From Wenyingzhuangia sp039768865 (GTDB lineage: Bacteria; Bacteroidota; Bacteroidia; Flavobacteriales; Flavobacteriaceae): a DNA stretch of 36,350 nt. A program made the position numbers and the translations under genes. Position 1 is the stretch's first letter. Each line of letters begins with the position of its first letter. Under the pieces are notes generated by a model that saw only the letters and a program-made list of their open reading frames with translations, was not told the origin of the DNA and did no database searches. The stretch is from NCBI RefSeq assembly GCF_039768865.1, contig NZ_JBDMZQ010000150.1, one strand, 5' to 3'. Shown here piece by piece: positions 17,800-26,278 of this stretch.

Positions 17800-17920
17800 C
17801 AAAAAGGGGTGCTTGTAGGGTTGTGGTTCGGTCGTTTATTTTAACACCAAAATTTTCAATCTTATTATGGCTGAGATCATACCCAATGAACCTAGAACAG
17901 GTAATGCTGTTTAGGGAATT
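17800..17920 (+). promoter_or_regulatory. TPP riboswitch (THI-box)
   Basis: The conserved blocks of the thiamine pyrophosphate aptamer are readable in order: GGGGTGC at 17806, GGCTGAGATCATACCC at 17869, then TGAACCT at 17887 and ACAGGTAATGCTG with TTAGGGAA at 17897-17918. The stretch between the first two blocks (about 50 bases) is longer than minimal and probably forms an extended P3 arm. Downstream, ATCATAAAACA (17921) can pair imperfectly with TGTTTGTGAT (17943), a possible part of the expression platform. About 105 bases separate the aptamer from the receptor start codon. TPP binding should reduce receptor expression. Confidence 0.9.
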
Positions 17921-18026
17921 ATCATAAAACAATATCCGTATTTGTTTGTGATGTTTTAATTAATCTATTATTCAATATTAACTTAAGAATAATTACCTCT
18001 TTTTATTCGTTTTAAAATTATTTAAA

Positions 18027-20369
18027 ATGAAAAAAATACACTTTTTTTTATTCTTGTTGGTTGGTGCTTTATCAAATGCTCAAACGTTTAGCATTAGTGG
18101 AAATGTAACCAATCAAAACAACAAACCTTTATCTGGTGCTACCCTCTCAATTATAGAGCGTAACCAGGCAATGTTAGCTGATGATAAAGGAGAATTTAGC
18201 ACAAAATTAAACAAAGGGTATTATACCTTTGAAGTTTCTTTTTTGGGTTATCAAACGGTTTCCAAAAAAGTTTTGGTTACCAAAGACGTCAATCTCAATT
18301 TTGTTTTAGAAACAAGTTCAACTCTTTTAGAAGAGGTGTTGGTTTCTGCTGTTCGTGTGACTGAAGAGGTCCCTGTTACGTTTTCTAATATTTCTAAAAA
18401 AGAATTGGAAAAACGTAATTTAGGACAAGACATTCCTATTTTGTTAAACTATATGCCTTCAGTCGTTTCTTCTTCTGATGCAGGAGCAGGTGTAGGGTAT
18501 ACGTATATGAATGTTCGTGGATCAAATGGAGAACGTATCAATGTAACTGTAAACGGAATTCCATATAACGATGCAGAGAGTCATGGAACTTTTTGGGTAA
18601 ACTTAGGAGATTTTGCTTCTTCTACACAAAACATACAATTACAAAGAGGAGTAGGAACCTCTACCAATGGTTCCGGAGCTTTTGGTGCCAGTTTAAATAT
18701 TTTGACAGATGCAATATCAGAAGCGGCATATGGAGAAATTTCGAATACGTTTGGTTCTTTTAATACCCGAAAGCATACGGTGAAATTCAGTACAGGAAAA
18801 ATTAACGATCACATAGAAATAGCAGGTCGTCTCTCCAATATTTATTCTGATGGATATGTTGACAGAGCATCTTCAGATTTAAAATCATTCTATCTACAAG
18901 CAAGTTATACCGATGAAAACACCTTGATCAAAGCCATTACGTTCGGTGGAACAGAAAAAACGTATCAGGCTTGGTATGGTTTAACAGCTGAACAGTTGAG
19001 AGAGGATAGAAGACAAAACCCTTACACCTATGATAATGAAGTAGATGATTATGGGCAAAACCATTATCAGTTGCATTGGAATGAAAAATTAACAGAAAAT
19101 TGGTCAACAAATTTAGCGTTGAATTATACCAAAGGTGCTGGTTTTTTTGAACAATACAAAGCAGAAGTGGATTATGAAGATTTTGACAAGCTAATTGCAG
19201 ATGGTAGTGATGTAATTGTAAGACGTTGGCTTGATAACGATTTTTATGTCGCTAACTTTAATACCAATTATAAGACCCAAAAAATAAACTTAATTGCTGG
19301 GGCATCTTTCTCAAACTATACAGGAAAACATTTTGGAGAAGTAATCTGGGGAAATGAATTGTTACCGGACACTAAAATAAGAGATCAATATTACTTTTCT
19401 GATGCTACAAAAATAGACCTGTCAGTTTTTACTAAAGTTACGTTTGATCTTACCGCACAACTATCGGCTTATGCTGATTTACAAAGAAGAACTGTAAATT
19501 ATAAAACCGAAGGAACTACCTCAGACTTGGATGCAATTGATGTAAATGCTCATTTTAATTTCTTCAATCCAAAATTAGGTTTTACCTATAAAATGAATGC
19601 TAACAATCATATATACACTTCTTTTGCGGTAGCCAATAGAGAACCCAACAGAAATGATTATGAGGCGGGCGTTACTACGCATGAAACCCTAAATGATTAT
19701 GAGTTGGGATGGAGATCAAAAAGTAAAATCATTGATATAAACACCAATGTTTACTATATGAATTATAAAAATCAATTGGTACTCACAGGAGAAATAGATG
19801 GAGTAGGGGCACCAATCAGAGCTACTTCTGGAGATAGTTATAGACTTGGTTTGGAAGTAGATGCAAACATCAAAGTAAATAACAAAGTTTCTATCAAACC
19901 AAATGTTTCTTTGAGTAGGAACAGAAACAGAGATTTTAAAGCTCAGATTGATGGAAGTTTTCAAGATTTGGGAGATACAAATATCTCATTTTCCCCAAAT
20001 GTGATTATCGGTAATATATTCATGTATCAACCCACAAACGACTTTCAAGTATCTTTTTTGTCTAAATATGTAGGAAAACAATACATGAGTAATCTTAACA
20101 GTAAAGTCTCTGAAAATGATGTTTTGGAAGAATACATTACCAATGGCTTAAACGCAACTTATAACCTGCGAACTTCAAAAATATTTAAATCTATCTTATT
20201 TTCTGTTTTGATCAATAATATCAACAGTGTTAGTTATGTAGATAGAGGATACTACTATACTTATGATGATAATTGGTCGGAACCCAATGCAACAAGTACC
20301 CTAGACGGTGCAGGATATTACCCACAAGCAACCCGAAATTTTTTAGTCGGTGTTACTTTTAAATTCTAA
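18027..20369 (+). CDS. TonB-dependent outer-membrane receptor, predicted thiamine/TPP uptake
   Basis: 780-residue receptor with a signal peptide (about 1-19), an N-terminal CarboxypepD_reg-like domain (SISGNVTNQNNKPLSGATL, about 22-105), a plug domain containing YMNVRGSNGERINVTVNGIP and the GVGTSTNGSGAFGASLNI segment, and a 22-stranded barrel ending in NFLVGVTFKF with terminal phenylalanine. It imports a ligand across the outer membrane using TonB energy. A TPP riboswitch directly upstream makes thiamine or a phosphorylated form the likely ligand. No SusD partner is present, which fits a vitamin receptor rather than a glycan receptor. A strong terminator follows. Confidence 0.92.
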   Translation: MKKIHFFLFLLVGALSNAQTFSISGNVTNQNNKPLSGATLSIIERNQAMLADDKGEFSTKLNKGYYTFEVSFLGYQTVSKKVLVTKDVNLNFVLETSSTLLEEVLVSAVRVTEEVPVTFSNISKKELEKRNLGQDIPILLNYMPSVVSSSDAGAGVGYTYMNVRGSNGERINVTVNGIPYNDAESHGTFWVNLGDFASSTQNIQLQRGVGTSTNGSGAFGASLNILTDAISEAAYGEISNTFGSFNTRKHTVKFSTGKINDHIEIAGRLSNIYSDGYVDRASSDLKSFYLQASYTDENTLIKAITFGGTEKTYQAWYGLTAEQLREDRRQNPYTYDNEVDDYGQNHYQLHWNEKLTENWSTNLALNYTKGAGFFEQYKAEVDYEDFDKLIADGSDVIVRRWLDNDFYVANFNTNYKTQKINLIAGASFSNYTGKHFGEVIWGNELLPDTKIRDQYYFSDATKIDLSVFTKVTFDLTAQLSAYADLQRRTVNYKTEGTTSDLDAIDVNAHFNFFNPKLGFTYKMNANNHIYTSFAVANREPNRNDYEAGVTTHETLNDYELGWRSKSKIIDINTNVYYMNYKNQLVLTGEIDGVGAPIRATSGDSYRLGLEVDANIKVNNKVSIKPNVSLSRNRNRDFKAQIDGSFQDLGDTNISFSPNVIIGNIFMYQPTNDFQVSFLSKYVGKQYMSNLNSKVSENDVLEEYITNGLNATYNLRTSKIFKSILFSVLINNINSVSYVDRGYYYTYDDNWSEPNATSTLDGAGYYPQATRNFLVGVTFKF

Positions 20370-20390
20370 AGCGTAATTCCAAAATATTTA

Positions 20391-20428
20391 AGCGGTAATC
20401 AACTGATGTTGATTACCGCTTTTTTTAT
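20391..20428 (+). terminator. Strong terminator after the TonB receptor
   Basis: Perfect 13-bp stem AGCGGTAATCAAC / GTTGATTACCGCT with a 4-base loop, followed by eight T. Confidence 0.9.
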
Positions 20429-20580
20429 TCACTAGGATACCTTTGGTTGATCTATGCATTGATCATCAACAACTAATTCTATTAAATAAAAACTATAAAT
20501 CAAAAAAAAGCTACAACACATGATAATATTCTAAGAAAATAGTAAAAATTCATATTTAATTTTGTTTATTTATATTGTAA

Positions 20581-20600
20581 AAAATTGGTTAACCAGTTTT
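20581..20600. promoter_or_regulatory. Candidate operator upstream of the alginate lyase
   Basis: The palindrome TGGTTAACCA at 20586-20595 is flanked by A and T runs so that 18 of 20 bases are symmetric. It lies about 40 bases before the PL7 start, next to a possible -7 element (TATATTG at 20571). The position fits repression by a dimeric regulator of LacI or GntR type. No such regulator is encoded in the window. Confidence 0.45.
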
Positions 20601-20637
20601 GTTGAGAAACAAGAGTTGACGTCAAATTAGATAAAAA

Positions 20638-22365
20638 ATGATAAAAGATATATTCATAAAAATCCTATTTATTTGTTTCTTCACACCTATGATCGCACAA
20701 GTGCCTTCAGATCTAATGGAGAACTGTAGGCAATGGAAAATAACATATCCTACTGGAACAGAGGACAAAACACTTTGTAATGAACCTAACAATGAATATT
20801 TCTATGTGAATACTACAGGAGATGCAATTGTGTTTCGAACTCCTATAAGAAGCGATAGTGGTACCACCCCAAATTCAAAAAACATTCGTTCCGAACTAAG
20901 AGAAAGAAAAGAAGATGGAAGTTTAGATATCTACTGGACAACTGAAGGAACACATACGCTTTATGTAAAACAAGCCATTACCCATTTGCCAATTAAAAAA
21001 CCAGCATTGGTAGCTACACAAATTCATGGAGATAAAGAAGCAGGCATAGATGATGCAATGGTCCTCAGATTAGAATCATCTCATTTGTTTTTATCTTTTA
21101 ATGGCGGAAAATTAAGAGAAAACATTACCATCTCGAACAATTATACACTTGGTACTGTGCATGAAGTGATTTTCAAAGTTGTTGATGGAAAACATTATTG
21201 TTACTATTCAGAAGAGGGAAATCTTTTACATGCATACCAAAACAACACAGCCTCTCAGTACTTAATCAAAGTAGATGAAAATGACTATGTGATGGATTTA
21301 GACTATGACCAATCTTATTTTAAAGTTGGTAATTATACTCAAAGTAATCCTACCGAAGAAGGTGATTTTACGGGGCTTACGAATAATTATGGGGAAGTTT
21401 TAGTTTATGATTTTTTTGCCACACATGGTAATCAAAATGTGACAGGAATAGCCTTGACTCCTAGTGTTTTAGAGTTGTCTAAAGAATCGTCTTATTTGTT
21501 GGAACCTACTATAATTCCCTCTACTGCTACAAATAAAAAGGTGAGGTATTCAAGCTCAAATAGTGCAGTTGCGACCATCAGTCCACAAGGGCTTATTGTA
21601 GCTAAGACACCAGGGGAAACAACACTAACGGTCACAACAGAAGATGGTGGTTTTGCAGCCAACTGTTTTGTTACAGTCCTTGACAATGCACTAGGGCCAA
21701 ATTTGGCTTTGAACAAAACAATTATAGGAACTGGTACTCCTGATGGAGAAAACAAAGTTGACAACTTAGTAGATGGGGTTACAGATACCAGATGGTCAGT
21801 ATCAGGCTATCCACAGACTGCAACAATAGATTTAGGAGAAGTATATGATTTAGGTAGAACAGAATTAACTTGTTATTCTGATCGTGCTTATCAATATACA
21901 ATAGCTGTATCAGATCGCGAAGACGGTGCATACACAACTATTGTTAATCGATCAAACAATGAAACGCCTGGAACTGAAAACAACCCGATCATCAATACAT
22001 TTTCTGAGGGGAGAGGTCGCTTTATTAAAATTACCGTTACAGGTGCAGCATTTTATTCAGGAACCTGGGTGAGTCTAACTGAACTAAAAGTATTTGAAGA
22101 TTTATCACTAGGAATCAATCCTCCTAATAAAAATGAGGAAACCTTTGCATTGTGGCCTAATCCAGTAAAAAACATATTACATTTTACAAATCATACTGAA
22201 TGTAACCAATTACAAATCTATGACCATTTAGGAAGAATCGTTCTTTCTAAATCCAAAACGATTGATGGTAATATCGAGGTTTCTGGACTGACAAATGGAG
22301 TATACCTCTTGAAACTCTCTTATCCACAAAAAACAATCACCAAGCGATTCCTAAAAAAAGAATAG
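20638..22365 (+). CDS. Secreted PL7 alginate lyase with CBM32-like and T9SS domains
   Basis: Polysaccharide lyase family 7 enzyme that cleaves alginate by beta-elimination. A signal peptide covers about residues 1-20. The catalytic jelly-roll (about 28-262) shows the three PL7 motifs: RSELRE (84-89), QIH (128-130) and YFKVGNYTQ (227-235), with Y233 the likely catalytic tyrosine. A BIG2-type Ig domain (about 268-347), an F5/8 type C carbohydrate-binding domain (about 355-487) and a T9SS sorting domain (LWPNPVKN from about 503) follow. It is therefore exported across the outer membrane and probably surface-anchored or released. At 575 residues it is complete. It is monocistronic, with a candidate operator upstream and a terminator overlapping its stop codon. 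Confidence 0.92.
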   Translation: MIKDIFIKILFICFFTPMIAQVPSDLMENCRQWKITYPTGTEDKTLCNEPNNEYFYVNTTGDAIVFRTPIRSDSGTTPNSKNIRSELRERKEDGSLDIYWTTEGTHTLYVKQAITHLPIKKPALVATQIHGDKEAGIDDAMVLRLESSHLFLSFNGGKLRENITISNNYTLGTVHEVIFKVVDGKHYCYYSEEGNLLHAYQNNTASQYLIKVDENDYVMDLDYDQSYFKVGNYTQSNPTEEGDFTGLTNNYGEVLVYDFFATHGNQNVTGIALTPSVLELSKESSYLLEPTIIPSTATNKKVRYSSSNSAVATISPQGLIVAKTPGETTLTVTTEDGGFAANCFVTVLDNALGPNLALNKTIIGTGTPDGENKVDNLVDGVTDTRWSVSGYPQTATIDLGEVYDLGRTELTCYSDRAYQYTIAVSDREDGAYTTIVNRSNNETPGTENNPIINTFSEGRGRFIKITVTGAAFYSGTWVSLTELKVFEDLSLGINPPNKNEETFALWPNPVKNILHFTNHTECNQLQIYDHLGRIVLSKSKTIDGNIEVSGLTNGVYLLKLSYPQKTITKRFLKKE

Positions 22366-22394
22366 CGACTTGAGAACTCAAACCGCTATTTTCT
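22361..22394. terminator. Bidirectional terminator between convergent genes
   Basis: Hairpin AATAGCG / CGCTATT with an inner TTGAG/CTCAA stem. The left arm contains the PL7 stop codon. T-rich sequence follows on both strands (best on the minus strand, CTTTTTTT), so it can serve the lyase and the facing cupin gene. Confidence 0.65.
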
Positions 22395-22411
22395 TATAAA
22401 ATATTATTTGT

Positions 22412-23230
22412 TTATTTTTTCTTGTGGGTCTTTAACCATTCTTCCCCTTTTTTATCTCTAAAAAAATCCATCCATACATAATACATTTTCTTTCCACTTA
22501 GTGCCTCCACAGCATGACTAGATCCTAGAGGTATATGTAATACCGAATACTCTGGGAAATTAACTTTTGCATCATCCGCATAAACGATTACATGATTATC
22601 TGTGAGGCCTAAGAACAGTTGTTCTAACATCCCATGCTCATGAGCTCCTACTTTGTCTGGTCCAATGGTCTCAACAGTACCCATCGCAATTCTGGGAATA
22701 TACTTGTTTGGTAGAATGGTTCGACTAACAGTGTTGGGACTTTTTATAGGTTCTGTATAGGCTTCAGTATCAACAAACTTTTTATAGTATATATTTTGGG
22801 TGTTTTCCTGTGGAAACTCTTTTAAATCCAGTAGGTCTTGTGCGGTCAATAAACTAGATATTTTTAGAAAATGAAGGGTATCATTTCTAGCAGCATTAAT
22901 TTTTAAACTTTCTGCTGCATTTGGTAACAAAATAGTTTCAGGAACAATATCATAGGTGCTATTTTGCGCAACCACAATTCCATTTCCTTTTATAAATAGA
23001 TAAATGAATTTATGATTTTCATCAAATTGTTCCCGTTTGGTTTTATCACCAGTAATAGAAACCTGTTCTACTTTGATTCCACTAATTTCATTTTCAAGAA
23101 TTGTCTTTTTAAATTCTTGCTGATTTGATTCTAATTGCATGGTCAAGTATTCTATCGGAATATTTTGAGCATATGAACTTGATAAAAATAAAATGGCCGT
23201 TGTTAAAATTAAAAGTGTTCGAGTTTTCAT
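22412..23230 (-). CDS. Exported bicupin protein
   Basis: 272-residue protein with a signal peptide (about 1-21, ending SSYAQ) and two cupin-like beta-barrel halves. The second half keeps a metal site: GAHEHGMLEQ gives H197, H199 and E203 or Q204, and GSSHAVEA gives H239. The first half lacks these ligands and may be structural. It begins 5 bases after the stop of the putative lyase gene, so the two are co-transcribed. Small cupins such as KdgF convert unsaturated uronates in pectin and alginate pathways. That raises the possibility of a similar role on lyase products, but KdgF is cytoplasmic and single-domain, so this is only a suggestion. Confidence 0.7.
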   Translation of the reverse strand: MKTRTLLILTTAILFLSSSYAQNIPIEYLTMQLESNQQEFKKTILENEISGIKVEQVSITGDKTKREQFDENHKFIYLFIKGNGIVVAQNSTYDIVPETILLPNAAESLKINAARNDTLHFLKISSLLTAQDLLDLKEFPQENTQNIYYKKFVDTEAYTEPIKSPNTVSRTILPNKYIPRIAMGTVETIGPDKVGAHEHGMLEQLFLGLTDNHVIVYADDAKVNFPEYSVLHIPLGSSHAVEALSGKKMYYVWMDFFRDKKGEEWLKTHKKK

Positions 23231-23235
23231 TAGGA

Positions 23236-24297
23236 TTAATAGTTTTGAATTTGAATTAGTTTTGAAAAGTTAGTGAAAGCACCTTTTAAGCTCAACACAT
23301 ATATTCCATTGGTAAGTAAAGTAGTATTTAATATTAAATTTGTCTTTGAAGCTGTCTTTTCGGTTATTAGTTTTTTCCCATCTAAAGTAAAAAGTGTTAT
23401 TGTAGTAGCCTCTTTGGGTAAGTTTTGAATGTCCAACTGTTTCATCGTACTATTTACAATAATTTCAGTATCTTCTTTACGGATCGTGTCATGGGTCAAT
23501 AAAGATGTTTCTTCTATGCTAAAGTCTGAGAACCAAAGGGTTTCATCTCTTAAATCTTGTTTATTGATCAAACTTCTGTAGATTCCCCATTTGGGTCTTA
23601 CAAATTCGGTATCTTCTTTCCAATTGATCATTTCGTTATCGGTGTAAGTCATTAGTGTTGATCCATCACTTATTTTTTCAATCAAAATACTGTATTTTCC
23701 TTCATATCCATAAGTAACCCTTTCTGTTACTGAAAGCCAAGTTCCGATAAAGGGGGACAAGTCTTCTTGCAATAAAGTTATCTGTTTATTGGTTTCAGCA
23801 TATCTAAGTTCCAGTCTGTCGGGATTGCCTTTTCTTGCAGTTAGGGTATACATTGGCATACTAGAGTAGGGGCCTCCAACTGATTTCAATTGATGGAGAT
23901 GCGTAAAATTTGGTGAAGCTAGAAAACCCTCATCCAATTTAAAATTCCATTTGTAGACTACGGTCTCTTCTTGTATCCCCAAGAGTTGATCGGGTGACTG
24001 ATCATATGTTTTTATTTCGTTTCGTTGTCTGTCAAATTTGATACAACGATCATTGTCATGTTCAACATGAATATGAAATCGAAAAACGTATTTGTTTAAT
24101 TCGTCATCAAAAACTTCATCAATGTGGTTTCCAAAATCACTATGACTACAATCAGGAGTTTCAATTGGAATATAATTTGGAGCCAGTGAAGAAGATATCA
24201 ATTGATAGGTATTGTCTTGTCCGTCTGCGTTTAAAATTACCTGACCTTGTGTATTAATACCAACGAAAAGAATAACAAAAAATAGAACATATTTCAT
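23236..24297 (-). CDS. Putative secreted jelly-roll polysaccharide lyase with T9SS domain
   Basis: 353 residues with a signal peptide (about 1-18, ending NTQGQ), a beta-rich domain to about residue 265 and a C-terminal T9SS sorting domain (about 280-353). The main domain resembles the Polysacc_lyase fold (PF14099-type; heparin lyase and glucuronan lyase relatives). Supporting segments are DRQRNEIKTY (89-98), FTHLHQLKSVGG (131-142), PKWGIYRS (235-242) and LWFSDFSIEE. I cannot assign a PL family number or substrate by eye. Position beside a secreted cupin and facing an alginate lyase suggests a polyuronate substrate. Catalytic residues are not certain; H133, H135 and the Arg/Tyr of GIYR are candidates. 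Confidence 0.55.
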   Translation of the reverse strand: MKYVLFFVILFVGINTQGQVILNADGQDNTYQLISSSLAPNYIPIETPDCSHSDFGNHIDEVFDDELNKYVFRFHIHVEHDNDRCIKFDRQRNEIKTYDQSPDQLLGIQEETVVYKWNFKLDEGFLASPNFTHLHQLKSVGGPYSSMPMYTLTARKGNPDRLELRYAETNKQITLLQEDLSPFIGTWLSVTERVTYGYEGKYSILIEKISDGSTLMTYTDNEMINWKEDTEFVRPKWGIYRSLINKQDLRDETLWFSDFSIEETSLLTHDTIRKEDTEIIVNSTMKQLDIQNLPKEATTITLFTLDGKKLITEKTASKTNLILNTTLLTNGIYVLSLKGAFTNFSKLIQIQNY

Positions 24298-24337
24298 CGT
24301 GAAAAAAAAGGAATTTGTAAAACATAAAGTTAATGAT

Positions 24338-25840
24338 TTATTTTCTTTTTAAAATTTTACCCCTAGGCTCATTTGCTTCGTGCAATACCACTTCAGAATG
24401 TAAAAACTTTGCAGCCTCTGCAGAATCTTTAACTTTTGGAGTGCTTCGATTGATCATTTCCTCTTCAAATGCATTTAGAACATGATGTCTAATCCCTTTT
24501 TCTTTCCAATTAGACTTCGGTCTACACCCTTTATATATTTCTTTTGCGAGGGATAACGCATCTAATAATGCTTGATTTGCACCTTGCCCTTTAAATGGAC
24601 TCATCGGATGGGCAGCATCCCCAATAAGAGTTACATACTTGTCTTTATTCATCTTACTTTGATCAAGAATTTCCCTGTCATAAACGGGATATCCAGTAAT
24701 ATCCTCTTCTAAGGTAGCTTCCAAAATTTCTGGGATAGGTGAGTGCCACTTTGTTCTTCTACAAGCTTCAGATTTTAGAGCTTTTGGACCCTCAGCACTT
24801 TGTCTTTTAGCTACACTTTCTGATAGAGGATAACTTAATTGCCACATAACATGTAAGGAGTCAAAAGGCATGACATAAATTCGCTCTTTCCCATTCGCAG
24901 TTTGAAAAACAGTTTCTGAATCCAATAAAGAACTCTGAATGTTTTTGATCGAGGCCAGTGGGCAAATACCCAATATGACAATGCAGCCTAGATAACGAAG
25001 TGGAGTATTTTGTTCCCCTATAAATTGTCTTCGAACGGCACTACGAATACCGTCAGCACCAACAATAAGATCTGCTTCTTGCGTTAACATCGTTTTTCCG
25101 TTGACTTTAACATTCAACTCTATTTTTCCCTCTGAATTTTCTGTAAAATTTGTCAATTGGTGTCCCCACTGGATCTTTTCTACACCCCCTAATTGATCGA
25201 TAAGTGCCATCCGTAATGATTGCCTAGCAATGTGTATATTGGTTCTCTTTGGTGACTTTTTCATCCCAGATTCAAGCCACTTCTTCATGCCCCATGCTGC
25301 AATGACTTTACCTTCGGTATTATGAACGACATGTTTTTTAGAAATAATTCCGTCTTTGAGAGACGTAATACCAAGACATTTTAAAGCTTTACTAGCTTGT
25401 TGCAAGGTAAGACCATATCCCTGAGATCTTTCATCAAAGCGGAGATCTCTTTCAAATAAACTAAAAGGGATTCCCCTATGTAAACAGGCGACAGCTAGGG
25501 CAACACCTCCAATACCAGCACCAACAATGGCAACATGAGGATGGTTTAATGAATCTATCTCAGGTAGGATTTTAGTTGAAGCCAAACCTGAACCTTTGCA
25601 CTCACTACAAATGCTAACATGCCCTTTGGGAGGCTGTGGGAGGGGAGTGTTTTTTGAGGTGTTTAAATACTGTTTTAAGGCTAATTGATATTGAGTTTTT
25701 GTTTTTTTTCGTATTCTATTTCTTTTTTTTCCTTCACCTTTACATTTAAGACAAACCCTCCAATGTTCCTGACTGCTTATTTTATATTCTTTGTTACTTT
25801 GCACAATGATGTTTTCTCTATCTATTGTAAATCTAATCAA
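24338..25840 (-). CDS. FAD-dependent monooxygenase with N-terminal DnaJ-like zinc motif
   Basis: 500 residues. The C-terminal 400 form a class A flavoprotein monooxygenase: the FAD dinucleotide fold VAIVGAGIGG (103-112), the DG motif VGADGIRS (260-267) and the GD motif LIGDAAHPMSPFKGQGAN (405-422). Ahead of this is a 100-residue extension with two CxxCxGxG repeats, CLKCKGEG (C30, C33) and CSECKGSG (C78, C81). That is the signature of half a DnaJ zinc finger and can build one four-cysteine zinc site. There is no signal peptide. The class hydroxylates aromatic or polyketide-like compounds; the substrate is unknown. It lies 40 bases upstream of the lyase gene on the same strand and may be co-transcribed, although a functional link is not obvious. 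Confidence 0.85.
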   Translation of the reverse strand: MIRFTIDRENIIVQSNKEYKISSQEHWRVCLKCKGEGKKRNRIRKKTKTQYQLALKQYLNTSKNTPLPQPPKGHVSICSECKGSGLASTKILPEIDSLNHPHVAIVGAGIGGVALAVACLHRGIPFSLFERDLRFDERSQGYGLTLQQASKALKCLGITSLKDGIISKKHVVHNTEGKVIAAWGMKKWLESGMKKSPKRTNIHIARQSLRMALIDQLGGVEKIQWGHQLTNFTENSEGKIELNVKVNGKTMLTQEADLIVGADGIRSAVRRQFIGEQNTPLRYLGCIVILGICPLASIKNIQSSLLDSETVFQTANGKERIYVMPFDSLHVMWQLSYPLSESVAKRQSAEGPKALKSEACRRTKWHSPIPEILEATLEEDITGYPVYDREILDQSKMNKDKYVTLIGDAAHPMSPFKGQGANQALLDALSLAKEIYKGCRPKSNWKEKGIRHHVLNAFEEEMINRSTPKVKDSAEAAKFLHSEVVLHEANEPRGKILKRK

Positions 25841-26278
25841 TTTATAGTTTATGTCACCACCTTTTTAGAAATGTAGCTGTAGAATTTGAGACTCATTTTT
25901 ATTTTTTTGTTAACTTTATTGTCGTGTGTGTGTTTCAGTGTTTCTCTAGAGATCTGTTTGTATAGTAATGTTTTGTGTTATTTTAATGGGTTTTGGTGAA
26001 AAAAGAAATTAATTTTTCTTTTAATCTTTCCAAAAATTGCGTGTTTTATAATTTACGAAGCATTGTCTTGAATAACGAAAATTTAAAAGCGTTTGCTGTT
26101 TACTTTGCTGCAAAAACACAGCAAACGAGGAACGAAGGCAGATATAATAACCATTATAGCATTTAGGAAGTCTACAAACAACCCATACCATAATTGTATT
26201 ATAATTTATATTATGTTAAATAGAATATTAGTAAGTAAAATATGTCGCCCCTATGATAAAAAATCATATTAATATAAA
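25841..26278. other. 438-base intergenic region between two minus-strand genes
   Basis: No established gene. It should hold the monooxygenase promoter at its left end. A plus-strand frame is open through about 26010-26165, with a protein-like tail (NNENLKAFAVYFAAK) ending at TAG, and contains the inverted repeat listed separately. A weak hairpin TATGAT/ATCATA at 26252-26268 lies just beyond the helicase stop and may help end its transcript. Confidence 0.35.
26090..26127. repeat. 10-bp perfect inverted repeat in intergenic DNA
   Basis: CGTTTGCTGT at 26090-26099 and its exact complement ACAGCAAACG at 26118-26127 are separated by 18 bases, followed by GAGGAACGAAGGCAG. No T-run follows, so it does not look like a terminator. 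It may be a structured RNA, a protein-binding site or one copy of a dispersed intergenic element. Only one copy is in this window. Confidence 0.5.

Noticed and set aside
20370..20637. Single regulon joining the TonB receptor and the alginate lyase
   Set aside because: A strong terminator separates them, and the receptor is under a TPP riboswitch with no SusD partner, so it is not a glycan receptor.
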